Below are positions 52,788 to 62,044 of a stretch of 64,000 nt of DNA, one piece after another (position 1 is the first letter of the stretch; each line of letters starts with the position of its first letter). Under the pieces are notes generated by a model. It was not told the DNA's origin. It ran no database searches and was given only the letters and a program-made list of their open reading frames with translations. The stretch is taken from the NCBI RefSeq assembly GCF_004340665.1, contig NZ_SLWO01000009.1:62001-126000 (forward strand), written 5' to 3'. The position numbers and the translations under genes were made by a program. This DNA comes from Pedobacter psychrotolerans. Its GTDB lineage: Bacteria > Bacteroidota > Bacteroidia > Sphingobacteriales > Sphingobacteriaceae.

Positions 52788-55541
52788 ATGAGCAGAATTT
52801 TCTTTTTTTCCTGGCTATTTTCGATCAGCATTTCGCTGTCTGCGCAAGATATTCAGGTTGCTCAATTATCCTGTGCTTACTTAAATAATCCAATTGGGAT
52901 TGATCTTGTTACCCCGAATTTAAGCTGGAAACTGCAATCTGCTCAACATAACATCATCCAAACCGCTTATCAGATTCTAGTTGCAAGTAGCATTAGTAAT
53001 CTTGGTAAAAATATTGGCGATGTTTGGGATACGAAGAAAGTAAGCTCCAATCAATCTATCCAGGTTCAATATAAAGGTTCGAAACTGGTCTCCACAAAAA
53101 AATATTATTGGAAAGTAAAGGTTTGGGATAATAAGGGAAAGGTTTCTGATTGGAGTAAACCGGCTTTTTTTCAAATGGGTTTACTAAGTGTAGCCGACTG
53201 GAAAGGTGCGAAATGGATTGCTTATGAAAAGCTGGCCGATTCGAATGTAAATGTGCTGCCAACTGATGGCAAAAAAGATAAAGTTAACGCGAACAATGTG
53301 TTGCCCATGTTTCGCAAAGATTTTGTGTTGGCAAAATCAATAAAAAGCGCTACTGCCTTTATTTCTGGTTTGGGGCATTTTGAATTGAGTTTAAATGGAG
53401 CCAAGGTAGTAGATGATTTTCTTGCTCCCGGCTGGACGAAATACGATAAAGAAGCACTTTATGTCACCTACGATATTACTAAACAGTTAAAGAAAGGTTC
53501 AAATGCTGTGGGCTTGATGCTTGGCAACGGCTTTTATTATGTTCCTCCCATTAAAGGAAGATATAGAAAATTGAAGTCAGCTTTCGGTTATCCAAAAATG
53601 ATCTGCCGTCTACAAATTGAATATACCGATGGAACATCAACCAATATAGTGAGTAACGAAGATTGGAAAACTGCACCATCACCCATTATATTTTCGAGTA
53701 TTTACGGTGGGGAAGATTATGATGCAAACCTGGAACAAAAGGGTTGGAACATCGCCGGATTTAAAGATGCTCACTTGAAATCAGCGCTGCTGGTTGATGG
53801 TCCGAAGTTAAATGCACAGAAAGAAGCGCCTGTAAAAGTGTTTGATAACTTTAGCGCTAAAAGCATTACACAGACTGGCAATCAGGAATGGGTTTATGAT
53901 TTAGGTCAGAATTCCTCTGCCATTATCGAATTGAAAGTTCGGGGCAGTAAGGGAGATACCGTTCGCATTACACCTGCAGAGTTATTGAAGGAAGATGGTA
54001 CGATTACTCAAAAAAACATCGGCGGGCCATCCTATTTCACTTATATTTTAAAAGGCGATGGTTTAGAAACCTGGCGACCTAAATTTTTCTATACGGGTTT
54101 CCGCTATTTACAGGTGAAAGGTGGCGTTCCTGCTGGAAAGGAAAATCCTTCGAAACAAGCTGTAATAGAGGATTTAACAGCGCTTCATATTCGCAATGCC
54201 GCAGAAACCATTGGAAAGTTTAGTTCATCAAATGAATTGTTTAATAAGACCTTCACCTTAATCGACTGGTCGATTAAAAGCAATATGGTTAGTGTGTTTA
54301 CAGATTGTCCGCACCGCGAAAAGCTGGGTTGGCTGGAGCAACTGCATTTAATGGGTAAATCAGTAAATTATAATTATGCCGCGGCACCATTATTTAAAAA
54401 GGCAACTGTTGATATTCAGAATTCACAGCTTGCTAACGGACTCGTACCTGAAATTGCACCCGAATATGTGAAATTTGAATGGGGTGGCGACATGTTTCGC
54501 GATTCTCCGGAATGGGGAAGCAGCAGTATTTTAGTGCCATGGGATTTATATAAATATTATGGCGATCGGCAAGCACTAATCGATAATTATCCCGTAATGC
54601 AACGTTACCTTAAATATTTAGGTACAAAAGCTGATCAACATATTTTAACTCAGGGGTTAGGAGATTGGTATGATCTCGGGCCGAAGCCACCAGGTGTTTC
54701 CCAGCTCACGCCAATGGGCATTACGGCTACCGCAATCTACTATTATGATTTAAAAATCATGGAAAAAATTGCTGCATTATTAGGAAAACCAACCGATGCT
54801 AGTCAATATTCCAACCTGGCTGTAGCGGTAAAAAGGGCATTTAATTATCAATTTTTCGATAGTAAAACCAAACAATATGGCTCTGGTAGTCAGGCTGCAA
54901 ATGCCATGGCTGTTTACATGGAATTGGTTGAAGATCAAGATAAAAATGCCGTGATTGAAAATTTGGTAAAGGATATCAGGACAAAAAATAATGGATTAAC
55001 AGCTGGTGATATTGGCTATCGATACGTTTTACGTGTATTGGAAGATGCAGGAAAATCGGATGTAATATTCGATATGAACAGTCGCTCTGATGTACCCGGT
55101 TACGGGATGCAAATCGCCAAAGGCGCAACTGCATTAACCGAAAGTTGGGCTGCATTGCCAACCGTTTCTAACAATCATTTTATGCTCGGGCATTTAATGG
55201 AATGGTTTTACAGCGGTGTTGGCGGGATCCGTCAGGATGAAAATTCGGTGGCATTTAATAAGATCAGGATTGAACCCGAGGTGGTGGGCGATTTAGCTTT
55301 TGCAAAAACGGAATACGATTCTGCTTATGGTAAAATTACAACCGACTGGAAAAAATCGACGAATGGATTTGAACTGGAAGTAAATATTCCGGTCAACACC
55401 ACAGCAGTCGTTTACCTTCCTGCTCCAAATAATCAGACTGTTTCCGAAGCAAATCATGCGACATTCAAATCACTGGGGTATAAAAATGGAAAAGTGATGG
55501 TGGCTGTAGGTTCGGGCGCTTATAAATTTAAAGTGAAGTAG
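52788..55541 (+). CDS. GH78 alpha-L-rhamnosidase, secreted
   Basis: The 917-residue protein begins MSRIFFFSWLFSISISLSAQ, a signal peptide. It has the GH78 N-terminal domain (LSCAYLNNPIGIDLVTPNLS), fibronectin-like and jelly-roll domains (GLGHFELSLNGAKVVDDFLA), and the helical barrel. FTDCPHREKLGWLEQLHLMG starts near residue 504; it is a subgroup variant of the DCPxRxE..W motif in which the final Gly-Asp is replaced by Glu-Gln. GDWYDLGPKPPG and TALTESWAAL are the later barrel motifs. It opens the divergent operon controlled by IclR. It is about as long as the GH78 at 36461 but belongs to a clearly different subgroup, so the two may cut rhamnose in different linkages. The next gene starts after 1 bp. 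Confidence 0.92.
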   Translation: MSRIFFFSWLFSISISLSAQDIQVAQLSCAYLNNPIGIDLVTPNLSWKLQSAQHNIIQTAYQILVASSISNLGKNIGDVWDTKKVSSNQSIQVQYKGSKLVSTKKYYWKVKVWDNKGKVSDWSKPAFFQMGLLSVADWKGAKWIAYEKLADSNVNVLPTDGKKDKVNANNVLPMFRKDFVLAKSIKSATAFISGLGHFELSLNGAKVVDDFLAPGWTKYDKEALYVTYDITKQLKKGSNAVGLMLGNGFYYVPPIKGRYRKLKSAFGYPKMICRLQIEYTDGTSTNIVSNEDWKTAPSPIIFSSIYGGEDYDANLEQKGWNIAGFKDAHLKSALLVDGPKLNAQKEAPVKVFDNFSAKSITQTGNQEWVYDLGQNSSAIIELKVRGSKGDTVRITPAELLKEDGTITQKNIGGPSYFTYILKGDGLETWRPKFFYTGFRYLQVKGGVPAGKENPSKQAVIEDLTALHIRNAAETIGKFSSSNELFNKTFTLIDWSIKSNMVSVFTDCPHREKLGWLEQLHLMGKSVNYNYAAAPLFKKATVDIQNSQLANGLVPEIAPEYVKFEWGGDMFRDSPEWGSSSILVPWDLYKYYGDRQALIDNYPVMQRYLKYLGTKADQHILTQGLGDWYDLGPKPPGVSQLTPMGITATAIYYYDLKIMEKIAALLGKPTDASQYSNLAVAVKRAFNYQFFDSKTKQYGSGSQAANAMAVYMELVEDQDKNAVIENLVKDIRTKNNGLTAGDIGYRYVLRVLEDAGKSDVIFDMNSRSDVPGYGMQIAKGATALTESWAALPTVSNNHFMLGHLMEWFYSGVGGIRQDENSVAFNKIRIEPEVVGDLAFAKTEYDSAYGKITTDWKKSTNGFELEVNIPVNTTAVVYLPAPNNQTVSEANHATFKSLGYKNGKVMVAVGSGAYKFKVK

Positions 55542-55542
55542 G

Positions 55543-56658
55543 ATGAAAGCGATCTGGATCTATATCATTTTTGTCTTATCTACACTTTGTGTTGCTGCGC
55601 AGACATTACCAGCCGCTGTTTCTGCTGTAGAAATGCAAAAGATTTACGAAGAAGTAAGAACACCTTATAAGTATGGCTTGGTCCAAGTTCCTGAAGATAA
55701 AGAACACAAAATGGATTGTCCGACCATCTTTAAAAAAGGAAAGGACTGGTACATGACCTATTTAATTTTTAGCGGTCGTGGTTATGAAACGTGGTTATCG
55801 AAAAGTGAGGATTTATTGCATTGGGAGAACCTCGGGAAAATGATGTCATTCAGCGATGTGGGCAATTGGGATGATAACCAAAAGGCCGGGTACAACGCTT
55901 TATTAAATACGAAATGGGGCGGGAATTATAAAGTCAAACCGTTTAATGGTAAATACTGGATGTCGTATTTCGGTGGTAAAGAAGAAGGCTACGAAGTAGA
56001 ACCATTATCCATCGGGATGGCTTACACGACTAAACATCCGTCAGTTGTTCAGGAGTGGAGCCGATTGGATCAGCCAATTTTAAGTTCATTGGATGCTGAT
56101 GTGCGCTGGTGGGAAAACCGCAATAAACTTTTCAAAAGTACGGTTATTGAAGATAAAAAAAGGTTAACTGGTCATCGTTTTGTGATGTATTACAATGCCG
56201 TTGGCGATTCTTTAGCGAATAATAAAAAAACGCGGTGGTACGAGCGAATTGGTATGGCCGTTTCTGAGGATATGATCCATTGGAAGCGTTTCCAAAAAGA
56301 CCCGGTGGTTCATCATCCTGTCGGGATTACGGGCGATGCTGTTATCCAGCAGATTGGAAGCAATTACGTCATGTTTTATTTCGGTGCTTTCTGGCAAGAC
56401 AGAAAAGGATCTTTCAATCGTTTTGCAGTCTCCAAAGATTTAATCAACTGGACCGATTGGACGGGTGAAAACCTGATAGAATCATCAGAAACATACGATG
56501 AATTGTATGCGCATAAATCTTTTGTATTAAAACATAAAGGTATTGTTTATCACTTTTATTGTGCAGTGAACAAGCAAGACCAACGTGGAATTGCAGTGGC
56601 AACATCGAAAGATCTTGGGAAAAGTAAAGTGAATTTTGTTAGCGAAACGAAGAATTAG
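55543..56658 (+). CDS. Secreted five-bladed-propeller glycosidase-like protein (GH43/GH130-type fold)
   Basis: The 371-residue protein has a signal peptide ending near residue 20 (CVAAQ). It has propeller blades with MDCPTIFKKGKDWYMTYLIF (an Asp placed like the GH43/GH130 first catalytic Asp), YETWLSKSEDLLHWENLGKM, RIGMAVSEDMIHWKRFQKD, VSKDLINWTDWTG and VATSKDLGKS. The repeated S-x-D-L-x-x-W pattern is typical of GH43, GH117 and GH130 clans. The family's acid residue could not be placed with certainty; DELYAHKSFVLKHKG near residue 325 is one candidate site. Related proteins are usually labelled only 'glycosylase'. Tight packing between a rhamnosidase (1 bp gap) and a GH2 gene (2 bp gap) shows it belongs to the same operon. 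Confidence 0.65.
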   Translation: MKAIWIYIIFVLSTLCVAAQTLPAAVSAVEMQKIYEEVRTPYKYGLVQVPEDKEHKMDCPTIFKKGKDWYMTYLIFSGRGYETWLSKSEDLLHWENLGKMMSFSDVGNWDDNQKAGYNALLNTKWGGNYKVKPFNGKYWMSYFGGKEEGYEVEPLSIGMAYTTKHPSVVQEWSRLDQPILSSLDADVRWWENRNKLFKSTVIEDKKRLTGHRFVMYYNAVGDSLANNKKTRWYERIGMAVSEDMIHWKRFQKDPVVHHPVGITGDAVIQQIGSNYVMFYFGAFWQDRKGSFNRFAVSKDLINWTDWTGENLIESSETYDELYAHKSFVLKHKGIVYHFYCAVNKQDQRGIAVATSKDLGKSKVNFVSETKN

Positions 56659-56660
56659 AA

Positions 56661-59147
56661 ATGAAGAGGCCTCAGTTTACATATAAAATTTTTGGTTTAA
56701 TACTCTTAGTGTTTATTTCATTAAATTATTGCGAGGCATCAGGCATCGCAACGACGTTCTCCCCTTTATCGTCATTGCGAGGAGGAACGACGAAGCAATC
56801 TATCTCTGAAGAACCCCGTACCAGGATTAGCTTCAATAAAGAATGGAAATTCTTTTTAGGTGATGAGCCGGGAGCTAAATCTCCTGCATATACCGATTCA
56901 AAATGGCGGAAATTAACTTTACCACACGATTGGAGCATCGAAGGGAAATTCGACGAGAAAAATCCAGCAAAGCCTGAAGGTGGTGGTTTACCCACTGGCA
57001 TCGGCTGGTATAGGAAAGAATTTAATGCACCTGCAAACTTCGCAAACCGATTAATTACGATAGAATTTGATGGCGTTTATAAAAACAGCCAGGTTTGGAT
57101 CAATGGAAAATACCTGGGAAAACGTCCTTATGGTTATAGCTCATTCGCTTACGAGATCAGTAAATATTTAAAACCCGGAAAAAACCTCATTTCTGTAAAG
57201 GTTGATAATGCTGCCCAGCCAGATTCTCGCTGGTATTCGGGCTCCGGCATTTACCGGAATGTGTGGTTAACCTCCTCCGCGAAAGTTTCTGTTGCGAAAT
57301 GGGGTACGTTTGTAACGGCAGATCAATCTGGCAAAGTTCAGATCGAAACCCAAATCCAGAATAAAACATTAAAACCTCAATCTGCTGTTTTAGTTCATAC
57401 CATTTATGATGCCAGTGGAAAATTGGTTTTAAAAACTAAGCCTGCATCCGTTAAAATAGATACCTCAGGCAAAATGATCACGAGCGAAGATCAGATTAAA
57501 AATCCAATGCTTTGGTCAGTTACCAACCCGAAGCAATACAAATTGGTTACTCAAATTCTTCAAAACAATAAACTGGTAGATGCTTACGAAACCAAATTTG
57601 GCGTTCGTTCTTTCCAATTTGATGCAGAAAAAGGTTTCTCACTGAACGGTAAATCAATGAAAATATTAGGTGTTTGCCTGCATCATGATTTGGGTGCGCT
57701 TGGTGCTGCGGTAAACGTTCGTGCCATGGAGCGACAGTTGGAAATCATGAAGGCGATGGGCGTAAACGCAATTCGGACTGCACATAATCCACCAGCACCT
57801 GAGTTTTTAGATCTTTGTGATCAAATGGGTTTTCTGGTAATGGATGAAGCTTTTGACATGTGGGCAAAAAAGAAAACCAAAAACGATTACCATTTAAACT
57901 TTGCAGAATGGCATAAAAGGGATCTGGAAGATATGGTTGTTCGCGATCGGAATCACCCATCCATCATCCTCTGGAGCATTGGTAATGAAATCCGTGAACA
58001 GTTTGATAGCACCGGGATCGCCATTACAAAAGAACTGGTTTCGATGGTTAAAAATCTGGATAAAACCCGTCCGGTAATTTCGGCATTAACAGAAACTGAT
58101 TCAACTAAAAACTTCATTTATCAGGCAAAAGCACTTGATATTTATGGTTTAAATTATAATCATAAAAAGTATAAAGATTTCACTAAAAATTACCCGGGTG
58201 TTAAGTTTTTAGCTACCGAAACCACATCAGCATTGCAAACCAGGGGCTTTTACGACACTGCGGACACCATTCGCCGTTGGCCAAAAGATGGTAAAACAAA
58301 ATTTATGGAAGGGAATAAGGAATGGTCGGCATCTGCTTACGATAATGTTTCTGCTTATTGGGGTTCTACACATGAAGAAACCTGGAAGGAAGCGAAGAAA
58401 TATGATCATGTTTCAGGTTTATTTGTCTGGACAGGATTTGATTACCTCGGCGAACCATTGCCTTATCCCTGGCCAGCCAGAAGTTCGTATTTCGGAATTG
58501 TTGATTTAGCTGGGTTTCCTAAAGATTCTTACTACATGTACCAAAGCGAATGGACAGATCAGCCCGTGCTTCATATTTTACCACATTGGAATTGGGAACA
58601 GGGAAAATCAGTTGAGGTTTGGGCCTATTACAACAATGCCGATGAAGTGGAACTGTACCTGAATGGAAAGTCTTTAGGTAAAAAATCGAAGCAAAATGAT
58701 GATTTACATGTGCTTTGGAAGGTAAATTTCGAGCCAGGAACATTGAAGGCTATATCCCGTAAAAACGGAAAAGATGTTTTAACGACTGCAGTAAAAACTG
58801 CCGGAATACCTGCAAAGATTGAACTGGTAGCCGATAGAAGTAAAATCAAAGCTGATGGCAAGGATTTATCCTTTATCACCGTTAAGATTTTAGATGCAGC
58901 CGGAAATGTCGTGCCGAATGCCGATAACTTAGTTGATTTTAAGGTGGAGGGAAGTGGATTCATCGCTGGTGTGGATAATGGCTTTCAGGCGAGTTTGGAG
59001 CCCTTTAAAGCCAATTACCGAAAGGCATTTCATGGTTTATGTTTGGCCATATTGCGGTCAACAGAGAAAGCAGGGATGATTAAGCTAACAGCAACTTCTG
59101 CTGGTTTGGCTTCCTCATCAATTACAGTTAATACGGTTAAATTATGA
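56661..59147 (+). CDS. GH2 beta-galactosidase-like enzyme carrying a repeat insertion behind its signal peptide
   Basis: The 828-residue protein begins MKRPQFTYKIFGLILLVFIS, a signal-type segment. Residues about 32-50 include LSSLRGGTTKQS, the translation of a CGTCATTGCGAGG repeat at 56769-56803, inserted before the first conserved GH2 sequence (RISFNKEWKFFLGD). The sandwich, Ig and TIM-barrel domains follow, with acid/base E443 (SIGNEIREQF) and probable nucleophile E520 (LATETTSAL). After the barrel, a GH2 C-terminal domain (VEVWAYYNNADEVELYLNG) and an invasin/Big-like strand-rich domain (IELVADRSKIKADGKDLSFI) complete it. Beta-galactosidase is the most likely activity. The reading frame stays open through the repeat, so the enzyme is probably still made. 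Confidence 0.87.
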   Translation: MKRPQFTYKIFGLILLVFISLNYCEASGIATTFSPLSSLRGGTTKQSISEEPRTRISFNKEWKFFLGDEPGAKSPAYTDSKWRKLTLPHDWSIEGKFDEKNPAKPEGGGLPTGIGWYRKEFNAPANFANRLITIEFDGVYKNSQVWINGKYLGKRPYGYSSFAYEISKYLKPGKNLISVKVDNAAQPDSRWYSGSGIYRNVWLTSSAKVSVAKWGTFVTADQSGKVQIETQIQNKTLKPQSAVLVHTIYDASGKLVLKTKPASVKIDTSGKMITSEDQIKNPMLWSVTNPKQYKLVTQILQNNKLVDAYETKFGVRSFQFDAEKGFSLNGKSMKILGVCLHHDLGALGAAVNVRAMERQLEIMKAMGVNAIRTAHNPPAPEFLDLCDQMGFLVMDEAFDMWAKKKTKNDYHLNFAEWHKRDLEDMVVRDRNHPSIILWSIGNEIREQFDSTGIAITKELVSMVKNLDKTRPVISALTETDSTKNFIYQAKALDIYGLNYNHKKYKDFTKNYPGVKFLATETTSALQTRGFYDTADTIRRWPKDGKTKFMEGNKEWSASAYDNVSAYWGSTHEETWKEAKKYDHVSGLFVWTGFDYLGEPLPYPWPARSSYFGIVDLAGFPKDSYYMYQSEWTDQPVLHILPHWNWEQGKSVEVWAYYNNADEVELYLNGKSLGKKSKQNDDLHVLWKVNFEPGTLKAISRKNGKDVLTTAVKTAGIPAKIELVADRSKIKADGKDLSFITVKILDAAGNVVPNADNLVDFKVEGSGFIAGVDNGFQASLEPFKANYRKAFHGLCLAILRSTEKAGMIKLTATSAGLASSSITVNTVKL
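56769..56803. repeat. CGTCATTGCGAGG repeat inside GH2 coding sequence
   Basis: CGTCATTGCGAGGAGGAACG ACGAAGCAATC (split) lies in frame and encodes SSLRGGTTKQS just after the signal peptide. Confidence 0.85.
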
Positions 59148-59622
59148 TGATGGTTATAATACATGCGACTTACACCTGGCGACTATCAGTTGGTGTTAGT
59201 TATAAGATGGTCGGTGAGACACCGACCATTAGAGTAGAGGGGTTTCTATCGGTTGGTGTCTCACCGACCGAAATTAGCTGTAAAGATGGTTGGTGGAGAC
59301 ACCAACCATTAGCGTCATTGCGAGAAGGAACGACGAAGCAATCTCATTCAGCAAATCGGATGAGCAATATGGTCGGTGGAGACACCGACCATTAGGATAG
59401 TAATCAGAGTATCTATCGGTTGGTGTCTCACCAACCGAAATAAATATGGCGGGTGGAAACACCAATCATTAGGGAAATAGTTTTGTCATTCTGAGGAACG
59501 AAGAATCTACAACCTACGAGAACAGGCTCTGCCATGGCAGTAGCTAACGTTAGGATGGTATAGGATGGGTTGGAGATTCTTCGCTACGTTCAGAATGACA
59601 GAAATAAATAAAAAATAATAAA
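59148..59622. repeat. Cluster of GGTSGGTG hairpins plus two palindromic repeats
   Basis: Hairpins with ATGGTYGGT or TCGGTTGGT arms around GAGAC/TCTC-type loops lie at 59207-59229, 59249-59271, 59286-59309, 59369-59392 and 59416-59438, with degenerate copies near 59185 and 59446-59469. A CGTCATTGCGAGAAGGAACG element sits at about 59314-59345 between them. TGTCATTCTGAGGAACGAAG at about 59484 pairs with GATTCTTCGCTACGTTCAG..AATGACA ending near 59600. No convincing gene or promoter is seen; an 83-codon ORF here is repeat sequence only. Confidence 0.8.
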
Positions 59623-60783
59623 GTGGAGAAGACAATTAACTTAAAAGGAATAACCTGGAACCACAGTCGTGGGCTTTTGCCGATGGTAGCAACTGCGCAG
59701 CGATTTTCTGAACTTTATCCAAATGTTCATATCACCTGGGAGAAAAGAAGTTTGCAGCAATTTGCTGATTTTTCAATTCAGGAACTGGCAGAACAATTTG
59801 ATTTATTAGTAATTGACCATCCCTGGGCAGGTTTTGCAGCTAAAACAAAATCAATTGTGCCTCTGGATTTTTATCTTTCAGATGATTATTTGAAAGACCA
59901 GGAACGGAATTCCGTCGGTCAATCTTATGAGAGTTATTTTTACGACGAACATTTGTGGGCTTTACCAATAGATGCAGCAACGCCTGTGGCAGCCTCAAGA
60001 CCGGATTTATTCACTGAAAAAAACTTACAATTGCCCCAATCTTTTGAAGATATATTAGCACTTGCAGACAGAAGTTTGGTTGCTTTCGCTGGTATTCCGA
60101 TTGATGTTTTAATGAACTTCTACACACTGTGCTGCTCATTAGGCGAAGATCCTTGCCAAAATGATAGCGAAGTTATTTCAACAGAAACTGGTGTCAAAGC
60201 TTTACAAATGTATCGCGAACTGGCTTCAAAAATAGACCCTGCCAATTTCAATAGAAATCCCATTCAGGTTTATGAAGCCATGACATTAACCGATGAAATT
60301 GCCTATTGTCCATTTGCTTACGGCTATTCAAATTATTCGAGAACCGGCTATGCACGTAAGGTGCTGCATTTCCACGATATGATTTCACTCGATGGGCAAA
60401 CCAATTTGAGAAGCACGCTAGGTGGAACAGGGTTAGCCATTTCCTCTAAATGTGAAGAGCTGAATATTGCTGCGAAATATGTGGAGTTTGTAGGTTCTCC
60501 GGTATGTCAATCCACTTTGTTTTTTGAAAGTGGTGGTCAGCCGGGGCATTTAACCGCCTGGAAAAACGATGAAGTAAACCGCCAGAGCAAAAACTATTTT
60601 TTAAATACTTTGCCAGCTTTACAACGGGCATTCCTCCGCCCGCGGTACCATGGTTCCATGTATTTTCAAGACCATGCAGGCGATGTGGTGCGAAATTATT
60701 TAATGAACGGTGGAGATGAGAAACATGTTTTATTAGCTATGAATGAATTATATCAGAAATCTAAAAGTTTAGTGTTATCATGA
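59623..60783 (+). CDS. Substrate-binding-protein-fold protein without signal peptide
   Basis: The 386-residue protein starts at GTG 59623 (MEKTINLKGITWNHSRGL); no upstream in-frame ATG exists. The sequence has the layout of an ABC sugar-binding protein of the SBP_bac_1 type: LLPMVATAQRFSELYPNVHI, then FDLLVIDHPWAGFAAKT, GTGLAISSKCEELNIAAKYV and FFESGGQPGH, with the Gly-Gly hinge motifs of the family. It lacks a signal peptide or lipobox, so it should stay in the cytoplasm, and no ABC permease or ATPase is near. Its stop overlaps the start of a CaiB/BaiF CoA-transferase gene as ATGA (60780-60783), which implies coupled synthesis. A second protein of the same fold is coupled to a second CoA-transferase at 63201. 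Function is unknown; binding of the transferase substrate is a possibility. Confidence 0.7.
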   Translation: MEKTINLKGITWNHSRGLLPMVATAQRFSELYPNVHITWEKRSLQQFADFSIQELAEQFDLLVIDHPWAGFAAKTKSIVPLDFYLSDDYLKDQERNSVGQSYESYFYDEHLWALPIDAATPVAASRPDLFTEKNLQLPQSFEDILALADRSLVAFAGIPIDVLMNFYTLCCSLGEDPCQNDSEVISTETGVKALQMYRELASKIDPANFNRNPIQVYEAMTLTDEIAYCPFAYGYSNYSRTGYARKVLHFHDMISLDGQTNLRSTLGGTGLAISSKCEELNIAAKYVEFVGSPVCQSTLFFESGGQPGHLTAWKNDEVNRQSKNYFLNTLPALQRAFLRPRYHGSMYFQDHAGDVVRNYLMNGGDEKHVLLAMNELYQKSKSLVLS

Positions 60784-61931
60784 ACAGGCCATTAGAAGGA
60801 CTTTTGGTTTTAGAGTTTTGCCAGTTTCTGGCAGGGCCTTCAGCTGGATTAAAACTGGCCGATTTAGGTGCACGTGTAATCAAAATTGAACGTCCAAATA
60901 CAGGAGATGCTTGTCGTCAATTATCTATCAAAAACCTTTTTGTGGATGAGGATAGCTTGCTTTTTCATACCATCAACCGAAATAAAGAAAGTTATGCTGC
61001 AGATCTAAAAAATCCGGAAGATTTAGAAAAGTTAAAAAAGCTCATCAGCAAGGCAGATGTGATGACACATAATTTTCGCCCCGGTGTAATGGAAAAAATC
61101 GGCCTTGATTATACAAGCGTTCAAAATATCAACCCAAAAATTATTTACGGAATGGTTACGGGCTATGGTAAGGAGGGGCCATGGAAGAATAAACCGGGTC
61201 AGGATTTATTGGTGCAAGCCGTTTCAGGCTTAACATTTTTATCCGGAGTGGATACAGACGGACCTGTTCCTTTTGGTCTGTCAGTTTCTGATATCATGTG
61301 TGGGAACCATTTGGCACAAGGTATTATGGCTGCTTTAATCAAAAGAGCGAAAACGGGTAAGGGTGTTTTGGTGGAAGTCAGTTTACTCGAATCTATCCTC
61401 GATGTGCAATTTGAAGTGCTGACCACTTATTTAAATGATGGCGGAAAACTACCCGATCGGAGCGGTGCAAAAGGCAGTGCGCATGCATACTTAAGTGCAC
61501 CTTATGGCATGTACGAAACAAAAGACGGTTATATAGCAATGGCGATGGGAAATCTGCCTAACATTTGTGCGATCATCAACTGTAATATCTCCGATTTATA
61601 TGTGGAAGCAGGTTCGGCATTCGAAAATCGTGATAAATTAATCGTGCGTTTAGCAGAGACCTTTAAAAAGCAAAACACAAAAAACTGGGTTGATCTTTTA
61701 GAAAGTCATGGGATCTGGTGTGCTGAAGTCTTAAATTATCAAACTGCCACAAACTTAAGTACCTATAAAAAACTGGAAATTGAGCAGGAGCTGAACTTAG
61801 GTGATGGCAAAAAAATGAAGACAACGGTAAGTCCGATTCGTTTAGATCATGAAAAGTTGTTTGCATCTAAGGCAGCGCCAAAATTAGGCTTGAATACCGC
61901 TGATATTAATAACGAATTTGAATTGAGTTAG
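60780..61931 (+). CDS. CaiB/BaiF-family (class III) CoA-transferase
   Basis: The 383-residue protein starts LEGLLVLEFCQFLAGPSAGL, the usual family opening, followed by GARVIKIERPNTGD. The body has INRNKESYAADLKNPEDLEK, ADVMTHNFRPGVMEKIGLDY, IIYGMVTGYGKEGPW and PGQDLLVQAVSGL, in which D142 is the expected catalytic aspartate that forms the acyl-enzyme anhydride. Family members move CoA between carboxylic acids. The acids involved cannot be read from sequence. It is translationally coupled to the preceding SBP-fold gene and followed by a branched palindromic repeat and a close paralogue. A free-standing pectin cluster with two of these enzymes is unusual and suggests a carboxylic acid is activated here. 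Confidence 0.92.
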   Translation: MNRPLEGLLVLEFCQFLAGPSAGLKLADLGARVIKIERPNTGDACRQLSIKNLFVDEDSLLFHTINRNKESYAADLKNPEDLEKLKKLISKADVMTHNFRPGVMEKIGLDYTSVQNINPKIIYGMVTGYGKEGPWKNKPGQDLLVQAVSGLTFLSGVDTDGPVPFGLSVSDIMCGNHLAQGIMAALIKRAKTGKGVLVEVSLLESILDVQFEVLTTYLNDGGKLPDRSGAKGSAHAYLSAPYGMYETKDGYIAMAMGNLPNICAIINCNISDLYVEAGSAFENRDKLIVRLAETFKKQNTKNWVDLLESHGIWCAEVLNYQTATNLSTYKKLEIEQELNLGDGKKMKTTVSPIRLDHEKLFASKAAPKLGLNTADINNEFELS

Positions 61932-62002
61932 GATCTTGTTAGTCGGGATCTGTAATCCCGACTTTTCATTCTGAGGATTTAAAATCCTCAATTAACAAGG
62001 TC
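61932..62002. repeat. Three-way-junction palindromic repeat between the CoA-transferase genes
   Basis: GATCTTGTTA (61932-61941) pairs with TAACAAGGTC (61993-62002). Inside lie two hairpins, AGTCGGGAT/ATCCCGACT (61941-61963) and TGAGGAT/ATCCTCA (61972-61990). The RNA or single-stranded DNA would fold into a branched structure with a three-way junction. The first hairpin, followed by TTTT, could also terminate transcription in part. Confidence 0.75.
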
Positions 62003-62044
62003 AAGAAAATATTCCTGACCAACAAAAAAATAATAAATATAACC

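Noticed and set aside
59144..59395. 83-codon plus-strand ORF
   Set aside because: It consists of GGTSGGTG hairpins and a CGTCATTGCGAG repeat read in frame; no domain and no ribosome-binding context.
61932..62002. tRNA-like cloverleaf
   Set aside because: Only two inner hairpins, no T-loop or anticodon features; it is a three-way-junction repeat.
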